A program made the position numbers and the translations under genes. The notes below the pieces were generated by a model, which was not told where the DNA came from, ran no database searches, and saw nothing but the letters and a program-made list of their open reading frames with translations. This document shows positions 49,663 to 63,044 of a stretch of 64,000 nucleotides of DNA, piece after piece. This stretch comes from Whalleya microplaca (Eukaryota > Ascomycota > Sordariomycetes > Xylariales > Xylariaceae), in assembly GCA_022497155.1 (NCBI GenBank), contig MU385715.1, positions 62,001 through 126,000 of the forward strand. Reading direction: 5' to 3'. How positions within the stretch are numbered: the first letter of the stretch is position 1; each line of letters begins with the position of its first letter.

Positions 49663-52600
49663 AATAAAGGTAGCAGTAAAATAGAACCAAAAAAAAATTT
49701 TTAGTAAAACCCCTAAAACCATTAAACTAACCGAACCTATAAAAAAGAAGCACTAATTAAAAAAAGAAACTAACAGTAAATAATTATTTAAAATAAAGAA
49801 GTAATGCTAAAAATAAATAAATTAATAAAAAAACCTATAAAAAACCTATAGTATATATTAATAAGTTAGTAATATAAAAATATAGAGATATAAAAAATAT
49901 AAAATATAAAAAACATAAAGATATAGTAATACGAAAATATAAAAAAGTATAAGTTCTAATAAAGCAAGTTAAATATAAAAAAATTAGTAGTACGAAAAAT
50001 TAGGAAAAATTAAAAAATCATAAAGTATATAGTAAATAATATATAAAAATGTATTACAGTTTAGATTTATAAAATAAATTAAAGTAAAATTTAGGTAATA
50101 CAAATAATATCCGAACTTTTAATTAGCTTATAGGTAGTCCTATTATGCAATTAATTAATTAATATAATATAATAGTTAGGTTAGCGATTTATTATCGAGA
50201 TTTTTTTTAAAAGTCTCCTAATTTTTAAAGCTATTATTAACGTCCTAAAAAATAGTTATAATTTTATATTTAAAATATTACAGAACTATAACTTAATATA
50301 ATTAAAAAAAAGAGATTATATTCCCCCAAAATTAAGTATAATTAAAAAATTAAGATAGTTAGATAATAAAATATCTTAAATTATATTAAATATAGCTAAA
50401 GAAAAATCCTTCCGACTAACTAACAATTAAAAGACTATTAACTTTATTACTAATTAAAAGCACTAGTAAAATAAAAAAAACTCGGTATTATATAATTAGA
50501 ACATTTAATTAAAAATAATTGGCTAAAAGACTTTATTTTTTAGTATAATAAAAAATATATAAGTCGATAAAAAGCCTACGGATTAAAATATAGCTTCCAA
50601 TTAAAAGCGATTTATTATAACCGAAAAAACCAGGTTTATAGTAACGGCTACGTTACTAAACTTTTAAAACTACCTACAGCTTTTATTCGATAAAAATAAT
50701 GTAATAAATTAGATCGAAAATATAATATATATATTCGATAAATACGGCTTAAAAAATAATATTAAAATTAAAGAAATGCTATATTAAATAGATAATTAAA
50801 TTAATAAATAACAAATCGAAACTCTACTAAAAAGTATTATTATTTAAAAAGAAATAAAGGCAATTTTAAAGCGATATTTTAAAATTAATAACCCAAAATA
50901 AATAAAAACCCCTATAAAACAGTTAAAAAACCTAAAAAAAAGTAATAAACTATTTAAACCGACAAAAATTTATTATTATATTTTAAATTATTCGGTTCGA
51001 ATAAAAAACGTCCGGAAATAAAAGAAAATTAAAAAATAAAACGCTATTTTTGTTAGTAGTCTATAATAAAAAATCGATTAAAAAGTTATTAAACGGATTA
51101 TATAGTTTTATTCGAAATTATATAATAAATTTTTCGAACTAAATTACGAAAAAGCCTAAAACGTTATACATATATAAACGGATGTTATAGTCGGCTTAAT
51201 AAACTATAATAGCCGCAATATCCGACAGGTTTTACCTAATCGATAGTATAAAAATAAATCAGTTAATCGTTAATATTCGGTTCGGTTCCGCTTACTACTA
51301 ATAAACTTAAAGTAGCCTAAAGTTATTTTAAAAAAAAAACTCCATTTTTTTAGCCAGACGAAATAAAAGACTTAATTAAGTTTATAAAATAAATATCTAT
51401 TATATAATTTAAAGCTAACGAAAATCTTATTATATTTATAAAAGAATTTTAATTAATATTACCGAAATTAAAATATTACGTTTTATAAAAAGAAATCTTT
51501 GCCTAATAAAATGCTTAAAAACGTAAAACAGGAAATATATCTTTTAATATTTATCGCGCCGGGCTTTTAAATAAAAAAAAAGAATATAAAAAGTATAATA
51601 GCCGATAAAATTAAAACAGTCGATATATATTATAACCGATATTATTTTAAGGGTATAATTAAGATACCTGTTTTTTTTATAAAAAATTAAGCTACTTTTC
51701 TACTACCTGCTCCCTAATAGCGTCGTTAAGCCGCAATAATATAATGCGATACGATAATTAATTTAAGGGATATTTTATCGGAAGTTTTTAAGCTGTTCCC
51801 AAAATTAGGAATATTTTATTTTTTAGGTATATAATTACCGAAAGTAAAACAAATAAAAAAAATATTATTTAAGTTTACTTACGATTTTTATATAAAATAA
51901 AAGTATACGGTATTTAAATTCGGAAATTAGCTTATTACTACTTCTATAAATATAGTAAGATCGAAAAAAATATAAAATTTAAATAAAACTATAATTTTAT
52001 TTGATTAATAGCTAATTTATAAAATCGCAACCCGGAAATAATATTAGTTATAGATTTAAAAGTTAACAGTATTGGGATAAAAGGCTTAAAAAGTAACATT
52101 TTTTATAAACCTATAAACCTATAAAATTACTTTTAAAAAAAACTAATTATTAATAAAAGCGGGAATTTTATATATAAAGTAGTAATTAAGCCGTCTTAAT
52201 ATAAAAGCAAAAATAAAATTAACGTTTTAGTATTAAAAAGGCATAAAAATATAGACAGTAGTATATTTATAAAGAGAATAATCGATAAAATACTATTAAA
52301 GCTAAACCTTTTACTTTTAATAGTCCTAAAAACGCCGAAATAAACCCAAACTAATATACTAGAAAGCACTATATCTAATTAACCAGCCTTAGCTTTAATT
52401 TCGGAATACTAAAAAAAAAGGATTTTTAAAAATGCGGCGAAAAAATTTAAAGTCTTATAAAATAATTTAATTAAATATTATATGGGATTTAATAAGGCAT
52501 TATTCTAATACCTATTCAATAAAGCGGGTAAAATAAATCGAAAGCTTTATAAAACGATTTATATTTTTTTAGCCGAAATAATTAATTAGTAATAACAAAA

Positions 52601-54079
52601 ATAATAATCTTAATTTAATCTTATACTAAATATATTACAGCTAATTTTTACGCCTAATAAATCTTAAAATAGTCTTATAAATATATCGATTAATAATATT
52701 TCTATAATACCCGGTAACGCTACTTAAATTATTACAGCATTTCTGCCGGTATTTATTCGGGATATTAAAATATATATCCGACTATTATCCTAATTAACTA
52801 TAAAAATTAGCTTTAAAAAATATAAAAACTTAATTACTATAGTTATTAATATAGGTATTTAGTTAAATATTATTACGTAATTATATATTTTTAAGTATTA
52901 AATACTTATATAAAAAACTAAGATTACGTAATCTAGCTTTAATATATTAGTAAATAATAAAACTGGGAGTTTTAGTTTAATCGAAAAACCTATATAGTTA
53001 GCAAACTATAGTTTGCCGCTACTAATTTATATAGTTAAAAACTTTAAAGCCGTATTTCCGTTACTTTTCGGCCTTAATTTTATTTTTTAATCGCGCATAA
53101 TAATTTACCCTAAAAAAGGCTTATTAATAATTTCGATATTTTTCGGAAATATTAGAATTATAGTATTTTTTATATATAATAAGCTAGCTAAATAAACCCT
53201 AACCGATATCGTTAATCTTTCGGAAAACTAATAACCGCCGATACTAAAAGCCAGGTTAATAGTAAACAAAGGCCTTAAAATATTACGGCAATAATAAACT
53301 TAGCGAAATTTAAAAGTGTAATTTAAAATAACTTAAGTTTAAAATAAATTAATAAACAGATAGAAATTATTATTAATAAAATGCTTTAAAATAGCGATTA
53401 AGTATAAGTTTCGCTATTTAATAATTATTTATTAGGCCTATTACGGGAAATTATTAGAAAGAAATCCAGATAAGTAATACGGCGTTTAATATTATATCGT
53501 AAAAAAGTGTTACGGAAAAACGAGATTAAGCTATATATAATATATAAACTAAAAGCACGAAAAATTTACCTAATTAATAATGCTAAATCGGATAGTATAG
53601 TTTTTCTAAAGTCGATTAATTAAAAGCAAGCGATATTATAAAATATAAAGCCGAATTTCGAACCCTAAAATATATCTAAAACAAATAAGAAATATAAAGA
53701 TATTATTCCGCGTTTCGTTTCCGCGCTACGAAATATCAAATTAACAAAAGAACGCTTAAATATTATTAAAACAAAATTATTAAATATAAAGCTTACAGAT
53801 TAAAAAAAAGCAATACTAATCGATATTTTTTATCGATAAAAAATAATACTAGTTTAAAACTTTATAAAAATCGGCCGAATTAGGGAAAAAGTATTTTTTC
53901 CGTACAAAATTAAAATAATACTATATAATATATAATAAGCTAGATTAATTTTTATTCTAACGCTACTAAAAATACGAGTTTTAAATATTCTATAAAATCG
54001 GCTTAAAAATAAAATATTAAAAGAATTTTATACCTTATATCGTAACGCTTAGTTTATAATTAAAAAAAAAATAGAAGCT

Positions 54080-54420
54080 TTCGGTTAATTAATTCGGCTA
54101 TAAAATTAAACGTTATATAAATATAAAACGCCTTCTTTCCGAGTAATTATAACAAATTTACGAAGGAATTTATTATATAGGCAATAATTTTTATAATAGA
54201 TTTCTTTTTAAGATATAATTAAATACTATTATTTATATTTAGCAAAAATTATACTATATTTTCGACGCCGATCGGGCTTTTCCGGATAATAACTTTATTA
54301 TAAAAAAGGATTAATTCGGTAATATAGTTTTTATATATTATTACCCGGATCTTATTCGACCTTATACCTAATAAATGCAAGTTATTTTTTAATAATATTA
54401 GTATTAAAAGGCTAAAAATA
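54080..54420 (+). pseudogene. Reverse transcriptase domain of gypsy D (broken)
   Basis: One frame gives FRLINSAIKLNVI, NAFFPSNYNKFTKEF, IDFFLRYN*ILL, FSTPIGLFRIITLL*K, then KCKLFFNNISIKRLK. These are the FRLI(N)DxxxLN, DAFxPPNxxxF, xIDFxSGYDQI, FxTPxGLxRMTxLPxGxTNS and FVDDVxIKGPK blocks of this gypsy group. The DD pair reads NN. Confidence 0.88.
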
Positions 54421-54561
54421 AAATACGATAATTAAAAAATTGCACCAGAAATAAAACAATTTATTTATAAATATTTAAAAAATATTAATAATATTTTACT
54501 TAATTTTAAACTAACGGGAGCTATAGTTAATATAAAGAAAAGCGATTAACATAAAAATGCT

Positions 54562-54720
54562 ACCGTTATTATCGGCTATTTATATAGTACTAATAATCGT
54601 TTTTTTAATTAAGCTAAAGTTATTAAAATTATGAAATAAATACCTTATAGCAATATTTCTAAAATGTAAGCATTTCTAAAAGTTATAATTTATTATTATA
54701 TATAGATTATATACTATATA
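54562..54720 (+). pseudogene. RT/RNase H connection of gypsy D (broken)
   Basis: Frame gives TVIIGYLYSTNNRFF, then AKVIKIMK*IPYSNISKM*A, then FLKVIIYYYI. It fits the G-xxCDxxGRxP, KVxKIxxWP, and xMRAFLGVCxYYRIWI segments linking RT to RNase H in gypsy elements. Confidence 0.78.
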
Positions 54721-55980
54721 TTAATTACTTTATTACTAATAAAACTTTTTTAGAAAAATATAAATTAAAAATAGGGAGTAAAGTAATAGTAAATTATAAA
54801 TAAATTTAAAATAGCGTTAATTAATATACCCTATTTAATTACGCTCGATTATATAAACAGATATATTATTTAGCTTAAAATTAATGCGTTAGATATTAAA
54901 TAAAGGTATATATTAAAATAAGAAATTAATAAATACGTTCGATTTATAAGATTTAAATCTAGTATATAAAAAGGACTAAAACTTAATTACGATATTATAA
55001 AATAAGAATATTTCGGGATAATTAAGTTTTTTTAATAATTATAAAATTACTTTTACGGTATAAGATTTATTCTCGAAACTAATATTAAAATTTTAATCGC
55101 TTAATTAAATAATAAATTCTTTAGCTTATTTAATGCGGCATTAATCCGGTAGATAGCTTTTATTAAAATATTTAATTTCGAAATAAAATATATCCTTAAA
55201 AAACGATATTAAATAGCAGATAATTTATTACGCAAACTATTAGGGCTATCCGATAAGCTGGATAATTAATAGGAAAAAAAAGTCGATAACTTTATTAATA
55301 TCTAATTTAACGTTTTTATAACAAAAATACCTCGATTAAATAAACTAATATAAGAAATACCGGAATTTTTTTTATTATTTATTATTTTATACCCGCTAAA
55401 AAACTAATCTAAAACTTCCCAGGAGATTATAATATATTTTAATATTTTAAAGCTACCTAATCGACTAAAAGGTTTTAATATAACAAGATAATATTATATA
55501 AAAGTAAGCTTCCGGAATAAGGCTATTAAATATATAATTTAAAAGGAAATTTTATAGCGGAAATTTTGCAAAAAATATAGCTAATAGTATATTGTTAATA
55601 ATATTAATTAACGAAAGCGTATTATTAAAAATTGCCACTCGAGAGTTAAAACGTATCGAAAACGTAAATCGACTTATAATAAAATAGTTAAGTTTTATTA
55701 TTAAAAAGGGATATATTAGGAGATTTAAACTGCCGTTAAGTATTATTTAAGATACTAGCTTTTTGCGGATAGATAATTTAAAGATTAAAGACTTTTTTTA
55801 ACGCTAAAATAGTTACTGACTATTTAAATTATTAATGTTTAATTTTTCCCGAATAATAATAAATATTCGGCTATTATTAAAATAAAAAATAAATTATTAA
55901 GGTAGTTTAAAATTAAGGCACTAAAAAATATTATAGTAATTAAGATATAGAAATTTTTTTAAAACTATATTTATACTAAT

Positions 55981-56170
55981 TATAGTATCCCTATAATAAT
56001 CAAATGTAATAAAGGCTTAAAAAATAAGGCAAAAATAACTAAAAGTATTATACGGTTAAGTATTAAAGTATAAGTTAGACCCGTATATTATTTTTAGACA
56101 CAAAAATAAATAGAAATAAGCTATCGACCGATTATAAAATCCCTTATATATATAACGGAAGAAATTAATA
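55981..56170 (+). pseudogene. Integrase core of gypsy D (broken)
   Basis: Frame gives IKCNKGLKNKAKITKSIIRL, then VRPVYYF*TQK*IEISYRPI, then IKSLIYITEEIN. It fits the DxGxEN Asp segment, the VVSAYHPQxNGxIERGHxPI segment with the catalytic Glu, and the following (V)DAL helix of gypsy integrases. The key His-Pro-Gln has become Tyr-Phe-stop. Confidence 0.8.
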
Positions 56171-56949
56171 AATTATAGGTTAAAAAGCTTAAAGCTATAT
56201 TTTAAGTTAATCGAACGTTTATACGAGAATATAAGTTTATATTATACAAACTAGTTTATAATAAAAAACCTATTATACCGATCGAAATAGTTTTATTATT
56301 TTAGTAGGTCTTTAATTAGTTGGATATTTATAATAAGGAAGATCTTATTACTAAAAAGGTAAAAATATTTAAATAATAGAATAAAAATATCGCGAAAATG
56401 GCATAAATCTTAATAAAAAAACGAAAAAAAGCGGCGGAACGAAATAATCGATAATACCTATTAAAAAAACGGTTAAAACTATTAAAATAAGGCAGCCTAA
56501 TTTTATTTTATAATATAATACGAAATATCGATATATCTAAAAATAAAAAGCTAAAATATAAATAGATTAAGCCTTATCGAATTACGAAAAAATAAGGATA
56601 AAATAGGTTTTTTCTTAAGAATTAGACGGGATAATATTATAAAAAATATTTTTTTTTAATTGATTAAAAAGATTTGTTCGAGATATAGAAAGGTACTAAA
56701 AACTTAACGAACCTTATAATAACTATTAGTTAGGTAGCTATAATAAAATAAGGAATAATTAAAAAGGCTTTAAACTAATAGATAATAATACGCTATATTA
56801 AAATAAAAATATATAAAAAGGCCTAGTAACTTATAGCTAGATTAAAAAAGTTAAGTTTAATAAAGATTAAAAAATTATAGGAAATAAAATATCTAAAAGG
56901 ATAATTAAAATTAGACTATTTAAAATATTATTAGCGGAGCGAGAAACTT

Positions 56950-59900
56950 ATAATCGAATATTAAAGAAATAATATTAATAAATTAAATTATTTTTCTTTA
57001 CGTTTTATATAAATTAACATTTTATAAAAATAAAATCTTATAAAGTTACGGCAGATATAAAGAAGTAATAAAGGAAAAGAAGCTTAAATTAAAAAATATA
57101 ACCGCAAATTTTAATATATAATTAATTAATTAAACGAAAAAAACTATCGCGAGCTATAAATAAAGCCGCCTATAATTTCGGTAGAAAAAAACAGATTTTC
57201 TTAGTAATCTAGCCTAGATATATATTACTTATAAAACAATTTATTAAAATAAAATTATTATAATTAATATTGCTATTAAAAAAAAATCTCTTAATCGATA
57301 AGTTTGTAAATACGTATATTTTTTATTCCGGAATCAATATTTATTTATTTAAATACCGATTATATAATTTTTATACAAATTTTTAAATTAGCTTTTTATT
57401 AATCGATATCTATAAAATAGCTATATTTTATTATAGCGCTTATTTTTAGAACTAACGAACCGATTCTCGCAAAGCCGGTAAAAAACTTTATTATAAGTAT
57501 TATATTTTTAAATAAAGACTCCAAATTATATACGGCAATTTTTAATTAAGCAAAATATTAAGTTATTAATAAGGTTAGTTTCGCAAATCTTAATAAAAAA
57601 AGGGTATTATTAATCGAAAGGGTGTTTTATTATTTTAAAATATTTAATATATTTTAAGGCAAGCTTTTATATTTAACTTTTACGATAAAACTTTAAAGCT
57701 ATAAATTCCTAAATATAATACCGACTTTCTTTAGGACTATTAAAAAGTCTAATTTCTATTAGTCGAATTATTTTATATTAATTAATAAAAATTATATATA
57801 TTAGATAAGGAAAGGATTTACCCGGATAAATTTATTTGTTATATTAGCCTTTAAAAAATAGCGGCTTATATTATTCTTCCAGAATTAAAGCAGCTTATTT
57901 TTACTAATTTTTAAATTAAAGCAACTAGATTTAATATTAAAATAAGGACTAAAAATACGATTAACGTTTTTTATTATCGAGCTAGAAGTTTTTAATCGTT
58001 TAAAAACGGCAGACCTAAAACGCGAAAAAAGCTTAACGTTAAGGTATAAATCGATAGGAAAAAAGAAATAACGAAAGTCCTTAACTATTTATATAGCTAA
58101 TTTATTTATTTTAGAAGGGAAGCGATAATGGAATAAAGCGGGATAAAAAAATCGAAAAAAAAATTATAGAAATTAAAGTTATTTTAATAAGATTTAATTC
58201 GATTAAATAGCGGGAGTTTAGTATTTATTTTATAAGTTTTAGGAGGAGGATTACTAATGCGCGTTTTATTTTAAATATTTATTAGATTTTAATAAATTGT
58301 TATAATTTAATAAAAGTATTTAAGGTTGCTTAGTTTTCGATTAACGTTATTATAACGAGGGATTTGATTTTTAAATATAGGACCTTTTATAGAGAAAAGG
58401 GGAATGGATAATTTACGCAAAGGCTTAATAAAAGGAGTTCTTTTTTTTTTCTGCTTTTTATACGATAACGAGTTTTGCAATATAATTACGAATAATTAAT
58501 TAAATAAATATTATAAAGCGAAAATAAAGGATAAATAATTAGATTAATAATTATTAAAAAAAAAAGGGTATAAAATGTAAGAATAAAATAAATAAAGGGT
58601 ATAATAAATAGTTTAAAAAGTATATTAAGGCTAGATCGAGTAAGCCGATTTTTAAAATTAATAATAATAACTTAAATGCCTTACTATATTTAATATTTAG
58701 CTTATTATAAGTTTAAATGACTAATTAAAGATAGAAAGGATTTTTTAATTTACTTTTATTTGTTATAAATTAAAATCTGGCGTAAAAAAGTTTTTTTTAT
58801 ACTAATTTATTAATAATTTCTACCTAATTATTTGTTAACTTTTTTTTTTATTTTTTTTTATTTTTAATTAATTAGTTTAGTTTTTCTATAGTTTTATATT
58901 AGCCTATCATTATAGTATTATATCTTAAACTTTATTTTTTATATATTAAAATATCGTTATAGCTATCATAATTTAAAAAGTTATTTAAAAAGAGGAAAAA
59001 TAAGTATAAAAACCGGAATAAAAATAAGAAGGTTAATTAAGCGGCCCGTGAGAATTTTAAGCCTGTCTCGAAAATTGATATTAAGTTTAAGGCTATATCT
59101 GAAAATAAGGCTAAAATTGAGTTTACAGCTAATTCCAACCTTAAATATAAGGCTGAAATAATCTTATTTATTAGTTCGCTTTTACAAAAATAGCTTTTTT
59201 TTTAGATTTTAGTACGTTTATTATAATAACTAATGTTAATTTTTATATTATTAATTAATTTCGCGGCTTTTTTATTAAGATATACAGACCTAGATTTTAG
59301 ATTAAAAATAAGCTATAGTATTTAAAATAAAAGATTAAGCAGATTATCGATTTCTTAGAAATAGATTTTTTATTAGTTAGAAATAATAAAATATTTGAAG
59401 TTATTTTTAATTAAAACGCCCCTTTTAGTTATAATAAAGATAGATAAAAGGTAAATAAAGCATTAAATTTATATAATGCTTTTTTTATTTATTATAAGCG
59501 TTAATATTACGATATTATTTTTATAGCTGCTATAATTTAAATAAGTGTTGCTATTTTTAAAAAAGGACTTATTAAAACGGAAATTTATTTTAGAATTATT
59601 ATAAAGTTTAATTAAAAGGTTATTTAAATTAACAACTAATTTTTTTTTCGGATTATTTTAAATAACTTCCGGTTTTTTATATTAACGGTATTTATATATT
59701 TACGTAACTTTATAACTACTAACGTTAAAAAAAAAGATAGTCTTTACTTTTTTTTAATTATTATATTAGTAAGAACTTATATTACTTTTTCGTTTAATTT
59801 TATAAGTATTTATAATAAAAAAAAAGCTCGGGCTGTTTTTAATCGATTACGCTAGGTTTAGGTTTAATAAAATAGTATAGTTTCTGTTTATATTAGACTT

Positions 59901-60301
59901 ATTTAAACGGTATAATAATAGGATAGGTTTAGTTGCGGCTTTTAAGTAGCTTACTTGATTTTTTGTTTTTTTATTTCCTTATTATGTTTTTTTGTTTTTA
60001 TAAAAATTTTTATTTTATTAACGAAAAATAAGAAATAAGAAGCTAGATTACAAAGATAAAGCAAATAATAGCTTATAAGGTTATTAATTATCCCGATAGC
60101 TTTAATAAATTAAAACGAGAACTTAAACCTAAACTTATTCTTGCTTTTAGTTTATTTTAAACAAAAAAGATATTTTAACGTTAGCTTAAATTATATAAAG
60201 CTTATATAAGTTTTTTAAATTTTAATTAATATTAACTTTTTTTAAAAGAACGACGAGAAGCTGCCTATCGAAATGGGAAGGCTTATATTTTATATAGATA
60301 G
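56950..60301 (+). pseudogene. Element L, left arm: long RIPed coding region of unknown function
   Basis: A plus-strand frame (phase of 57121) stays protein-like for about 2 kb if TAA/TAG are read as Gln/Trp, with runs such as RTNEPILAKPVKNFIISIIF and RVLLIERVFYYFKIFNIF near 57440-57660. From about 59202 the coding phase changes (FFLDFSTFIITTNVNFYI, then IDFLEIDFLLVRNN) and runs to about 60300; an intron, a second ORF or an indel would explain it. I recognise no family. The region is the reverse complement of 60850-64000. It may be a separate transposon or an extra ORF of gypsy D. Confidence 0.65.
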
Positions 60302-60849
60302 GTAAGAAATAAGTTTATTACATTAAGAAAATAATTATAGTTTATTTTTTTTATAGAATAGAATAGTTAGGCAGATTACAAAAGACATATAACTGTTATT
60401 AATTAATAGAGAACTTTTTTTTTTATTAAGCTTAGTCGATTAAAACGTATAAGATAACGTAAGTTTATTAGAAAGTATATAAAATTAAATAAAAAAAAAG
60501 GGGTAATTAAGCTTAAAGCGAAAGCTTTTAAAAAGTAAATAAGGTAAATATTTTTTACGTTTATATTAATTAATTAGATTTTTTTTATAATAAGGATATT
60601 TATAATAAAATTTAAGAAGGATATTATAGGGCTAATATACCGTAGTATATATATATCGCTTGTTTTTTTCTTTTATTTTTAAATAGAATATATATAGCTT
60701 AAACGGCTTTATCGCCGAGAATAAATATATCTCTCCTTTCGATTAATCGCTATTATAAATAACTCTTTTTATTTTATCGCCTTGATTATTTCCGATTAGT
60801 TAAGTTATGTAGTGGCACCTCTTTTACCCTAACACCCTGTCCTAAGACA
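60302..60849 (-). repeat. F unit, copy 2: loop plus one arm
   Basis: Matches 48824-49370 of F copy 1 in reverse, that is one arm (about 60620-60849) and the whole loop (60302-60620). The second arm is absent, the break falling within about ten bases of the loop/arm junction. It sits exactly at the axis between the two L arms. Confidence 0.82.
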
Positions 60850-61690
60850 CTAGCTATTTATATAAAATATAAGTTTTTTTATTTCGATAAGTAACTTCTC
60901 GTTATTTTTTTAGGAGGGATTACTATTAATTAAAGTTTAAAATACTTATATAAGCTTTATATAATTTAAGCTAGCGTCGGGATTTTTTTTTCGCTTTAAA
61001 TAAACTAAAAGTAAAAATAAGTTTAAGTTCGGGCTTTTGTTTTAGTTTATTAAAGCTATTAAATTAATTAATAACTTGATAAATTATTATTTGCTTTATT
61101 TTTATCATTTAGCTTTTTATTTCTCGTTTTTTATTAATAAAATAAGGATTTTTATAAAGGCGAAAAAATATAATAAAGAAGCGAAAAAAGCAAAAAATTA
61201 AATAAGCTATTTGAAAGCTATAATTAAACTTATTTTATTATTATACTATTTAAATAAGTTTAATATAAATAAGAGTTAAATTATTTTATCAGATTTAAAC
61301 GTAGCGTAATCGGTTAAAAATAGCCCGAGCTCGTTTTTTATTATAAGCATTTATAGAATTAAAAGAAAAAGTAATGCGAGTTTTTATTAATATAATAATT
61401 AAAAAAAAGTAAAAGCTATTTTTTAACGTTAATAATTATAAGGTTATATAAATATATAAATGCCGTTAATATAAAGAACCGGAAATTATTTAAAATAATC
61501 CGAAAAAAGAACTAATTGTTAATTTAAGTAATTTATTAATCGAGTTTTATAATAGTCTTAAAATAAACCTCTGTTTTAATAACTTTTTTTTCGAAAGTAA
61601 TAATATTTATTTAAATTATAATAGCTATAAAAGTAATATTATAATATTAACGCTTATAATAAACAAAAAAAATATTATATAAATTTAGTG

Positions 61691-62094
61691 TTTACGGTAT
61701 TACATGCCGTTATTATCCGCAAACTATCTTTAAAAAGTGGGCACATTTTTAGTCTCCGGTGATAAGATCATTTAATAAAGGCTTACTTTTCTCAATAATA
61801 TCGTAATTGCTTTTAAGAACGTCCCGAATCCTTTAATTACGTCCCCGTTTGCCTAGAGTGTAAAAAGCTGCACTTTTTCCAAATCTGTGGTTAGTTCCGT
61901 AATATTTGCCCAATGTACGTTATGTCCGTGGTTTATTGCCTTAAGTAATATATGTCGAACTTTTATCCATAACTTTAAGTTAAATGGCTACTTTATCGGT
62001 GCCACTTTTTTTAATGCTTACACGACTTTATTTAAGTCGATCCTTTAAAAAAGTGAGTAATGCTTAAGGATCTTTTAGTAATAATACGCGGTCG
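61691..62094. mobile_element. 404-bp little-mutated insert in the L right arm
   Basis: Absent at the matching point of the left arm (about 59460), where atttaatgctttatt is uninterrupted. Bases flanking the insert share gtg, possibly a short target duplication. CA/TG are abundant. On the minus strand a frame of about 90 codons with three or four stops includes LKAINHGHNVHWANITELTT and a run ending ANGDVIKGFG; it looks protein-like but I recognise no family, and the opposite strand is also fairly open. Could be a fragment of a gene or transposon. Confidence 0.55.
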
Positions 62095-62815
62095 GTGCTT
62101 TATTTATTTTTTATTTATTTTTATTATAACTAAAAAAAGCGTTTCGATTAAAAATAACTTTAAATATTTTATTGCTTTTAATTAATAAGAAATCTATTTT
62201 TAAAGAATCGATAATTTATTTAATTTCTTACTTTAATTATTATAGCTTATTTTTAATTTAAAATTTAAGTCCGTAAATTTTAATAAAAAAGCCGCGAAAT
62301 TAATTAATAATATAAAAATTAATATTAGCTGTTATAATAAATGTATTAATTTTTTTTAAAAAAAACTACTTTTATAAAAATAAACTAATAAATAAGCTTA
62401 TTTTAGACTTATATTTAAGATTAAAATTAGCCGAAAACTTAATTTTAGCTTTAAATTTAATATTAGCTTTTAAAATAAGCTTAATATTTTTACGGGCCGC
62501 TTAATTAACCTTTTTATTTTTATTCCGGTTTTTATATTTATTTTTCTTTTTTAAGTAACTTTTTAAGCTATAATAGCTATAACGATATTTTAATATATAA
62601 AAAGTAAGGTTTAAGGTATAATATTATTATAATAAACTAATATAAAATTATAAAATAATTTAACTAATTAATTAAAAATAATAAAAAATAAAGGTAAAAA
62701 ATTAATAAATAATTAAATAAAAGTTATTAATAAATTAATATGAAAAAAACTTTTTTACGTTAGGTTTTAATTTATAATAAATAAAAATAAATTAAAAAGT
62801 CTTTTTTATTTTTAA

Positions 62816-63044
62816 TAATTACGGAAGGTATATACCAACAGGGTGTGCACGGACCACCTGTTGCTACGTACTCCCGTATGTTAATCGGCAACGGCAAAAT
62901 GGCCACCGCCCGGCGGGGCACCCGGCTTAAGTTTTTTAAATAATTCCCATAGTCCGAAATAGCTTTCCTCCCTATCTATTTATAAATATATAATTAATAC
63001 CTATACTAAATCCCTGCCTTTAGCTATAGTAGTTTATACGTGAG
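62816..63044 (+). repeat. Solo LTR of gypsy A
   Basis: 229 bp starting taattacggaagg and ending tatacgtgag, flanked by tttaa on both sides (62811-62815, 63045-63049). The left L arm keeps the empty site with a single tttaa (as ttaaa near 58727). It is the least mutated LTR of the family. No gypsy A interior adjoins it, so it is a true solo LTR that inserted into L after the two L copies existed. Confidence 0.92.

Larger units (their letters stand above)
49663..56950 (+). mobile_element. Ty3/gypsy retrotransposon D (RIPed), likely F-ended
   Basis: Plus-strand element with gag-like region (about 50100-51700), protease region, RT (54080-54420), RT/RNase H connection (54562-54720) and integrase (about 55700-56400). 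It follows the F unit and leader directly, so F is its probable 5' LTR. The 3' boundary is unclear: coding element L follows on the same strand and might even be an extra ORF of this element. RT is of the fungal group with an (F/H)VFVDDVxIKGP-type active site. Confidence 0.8.
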
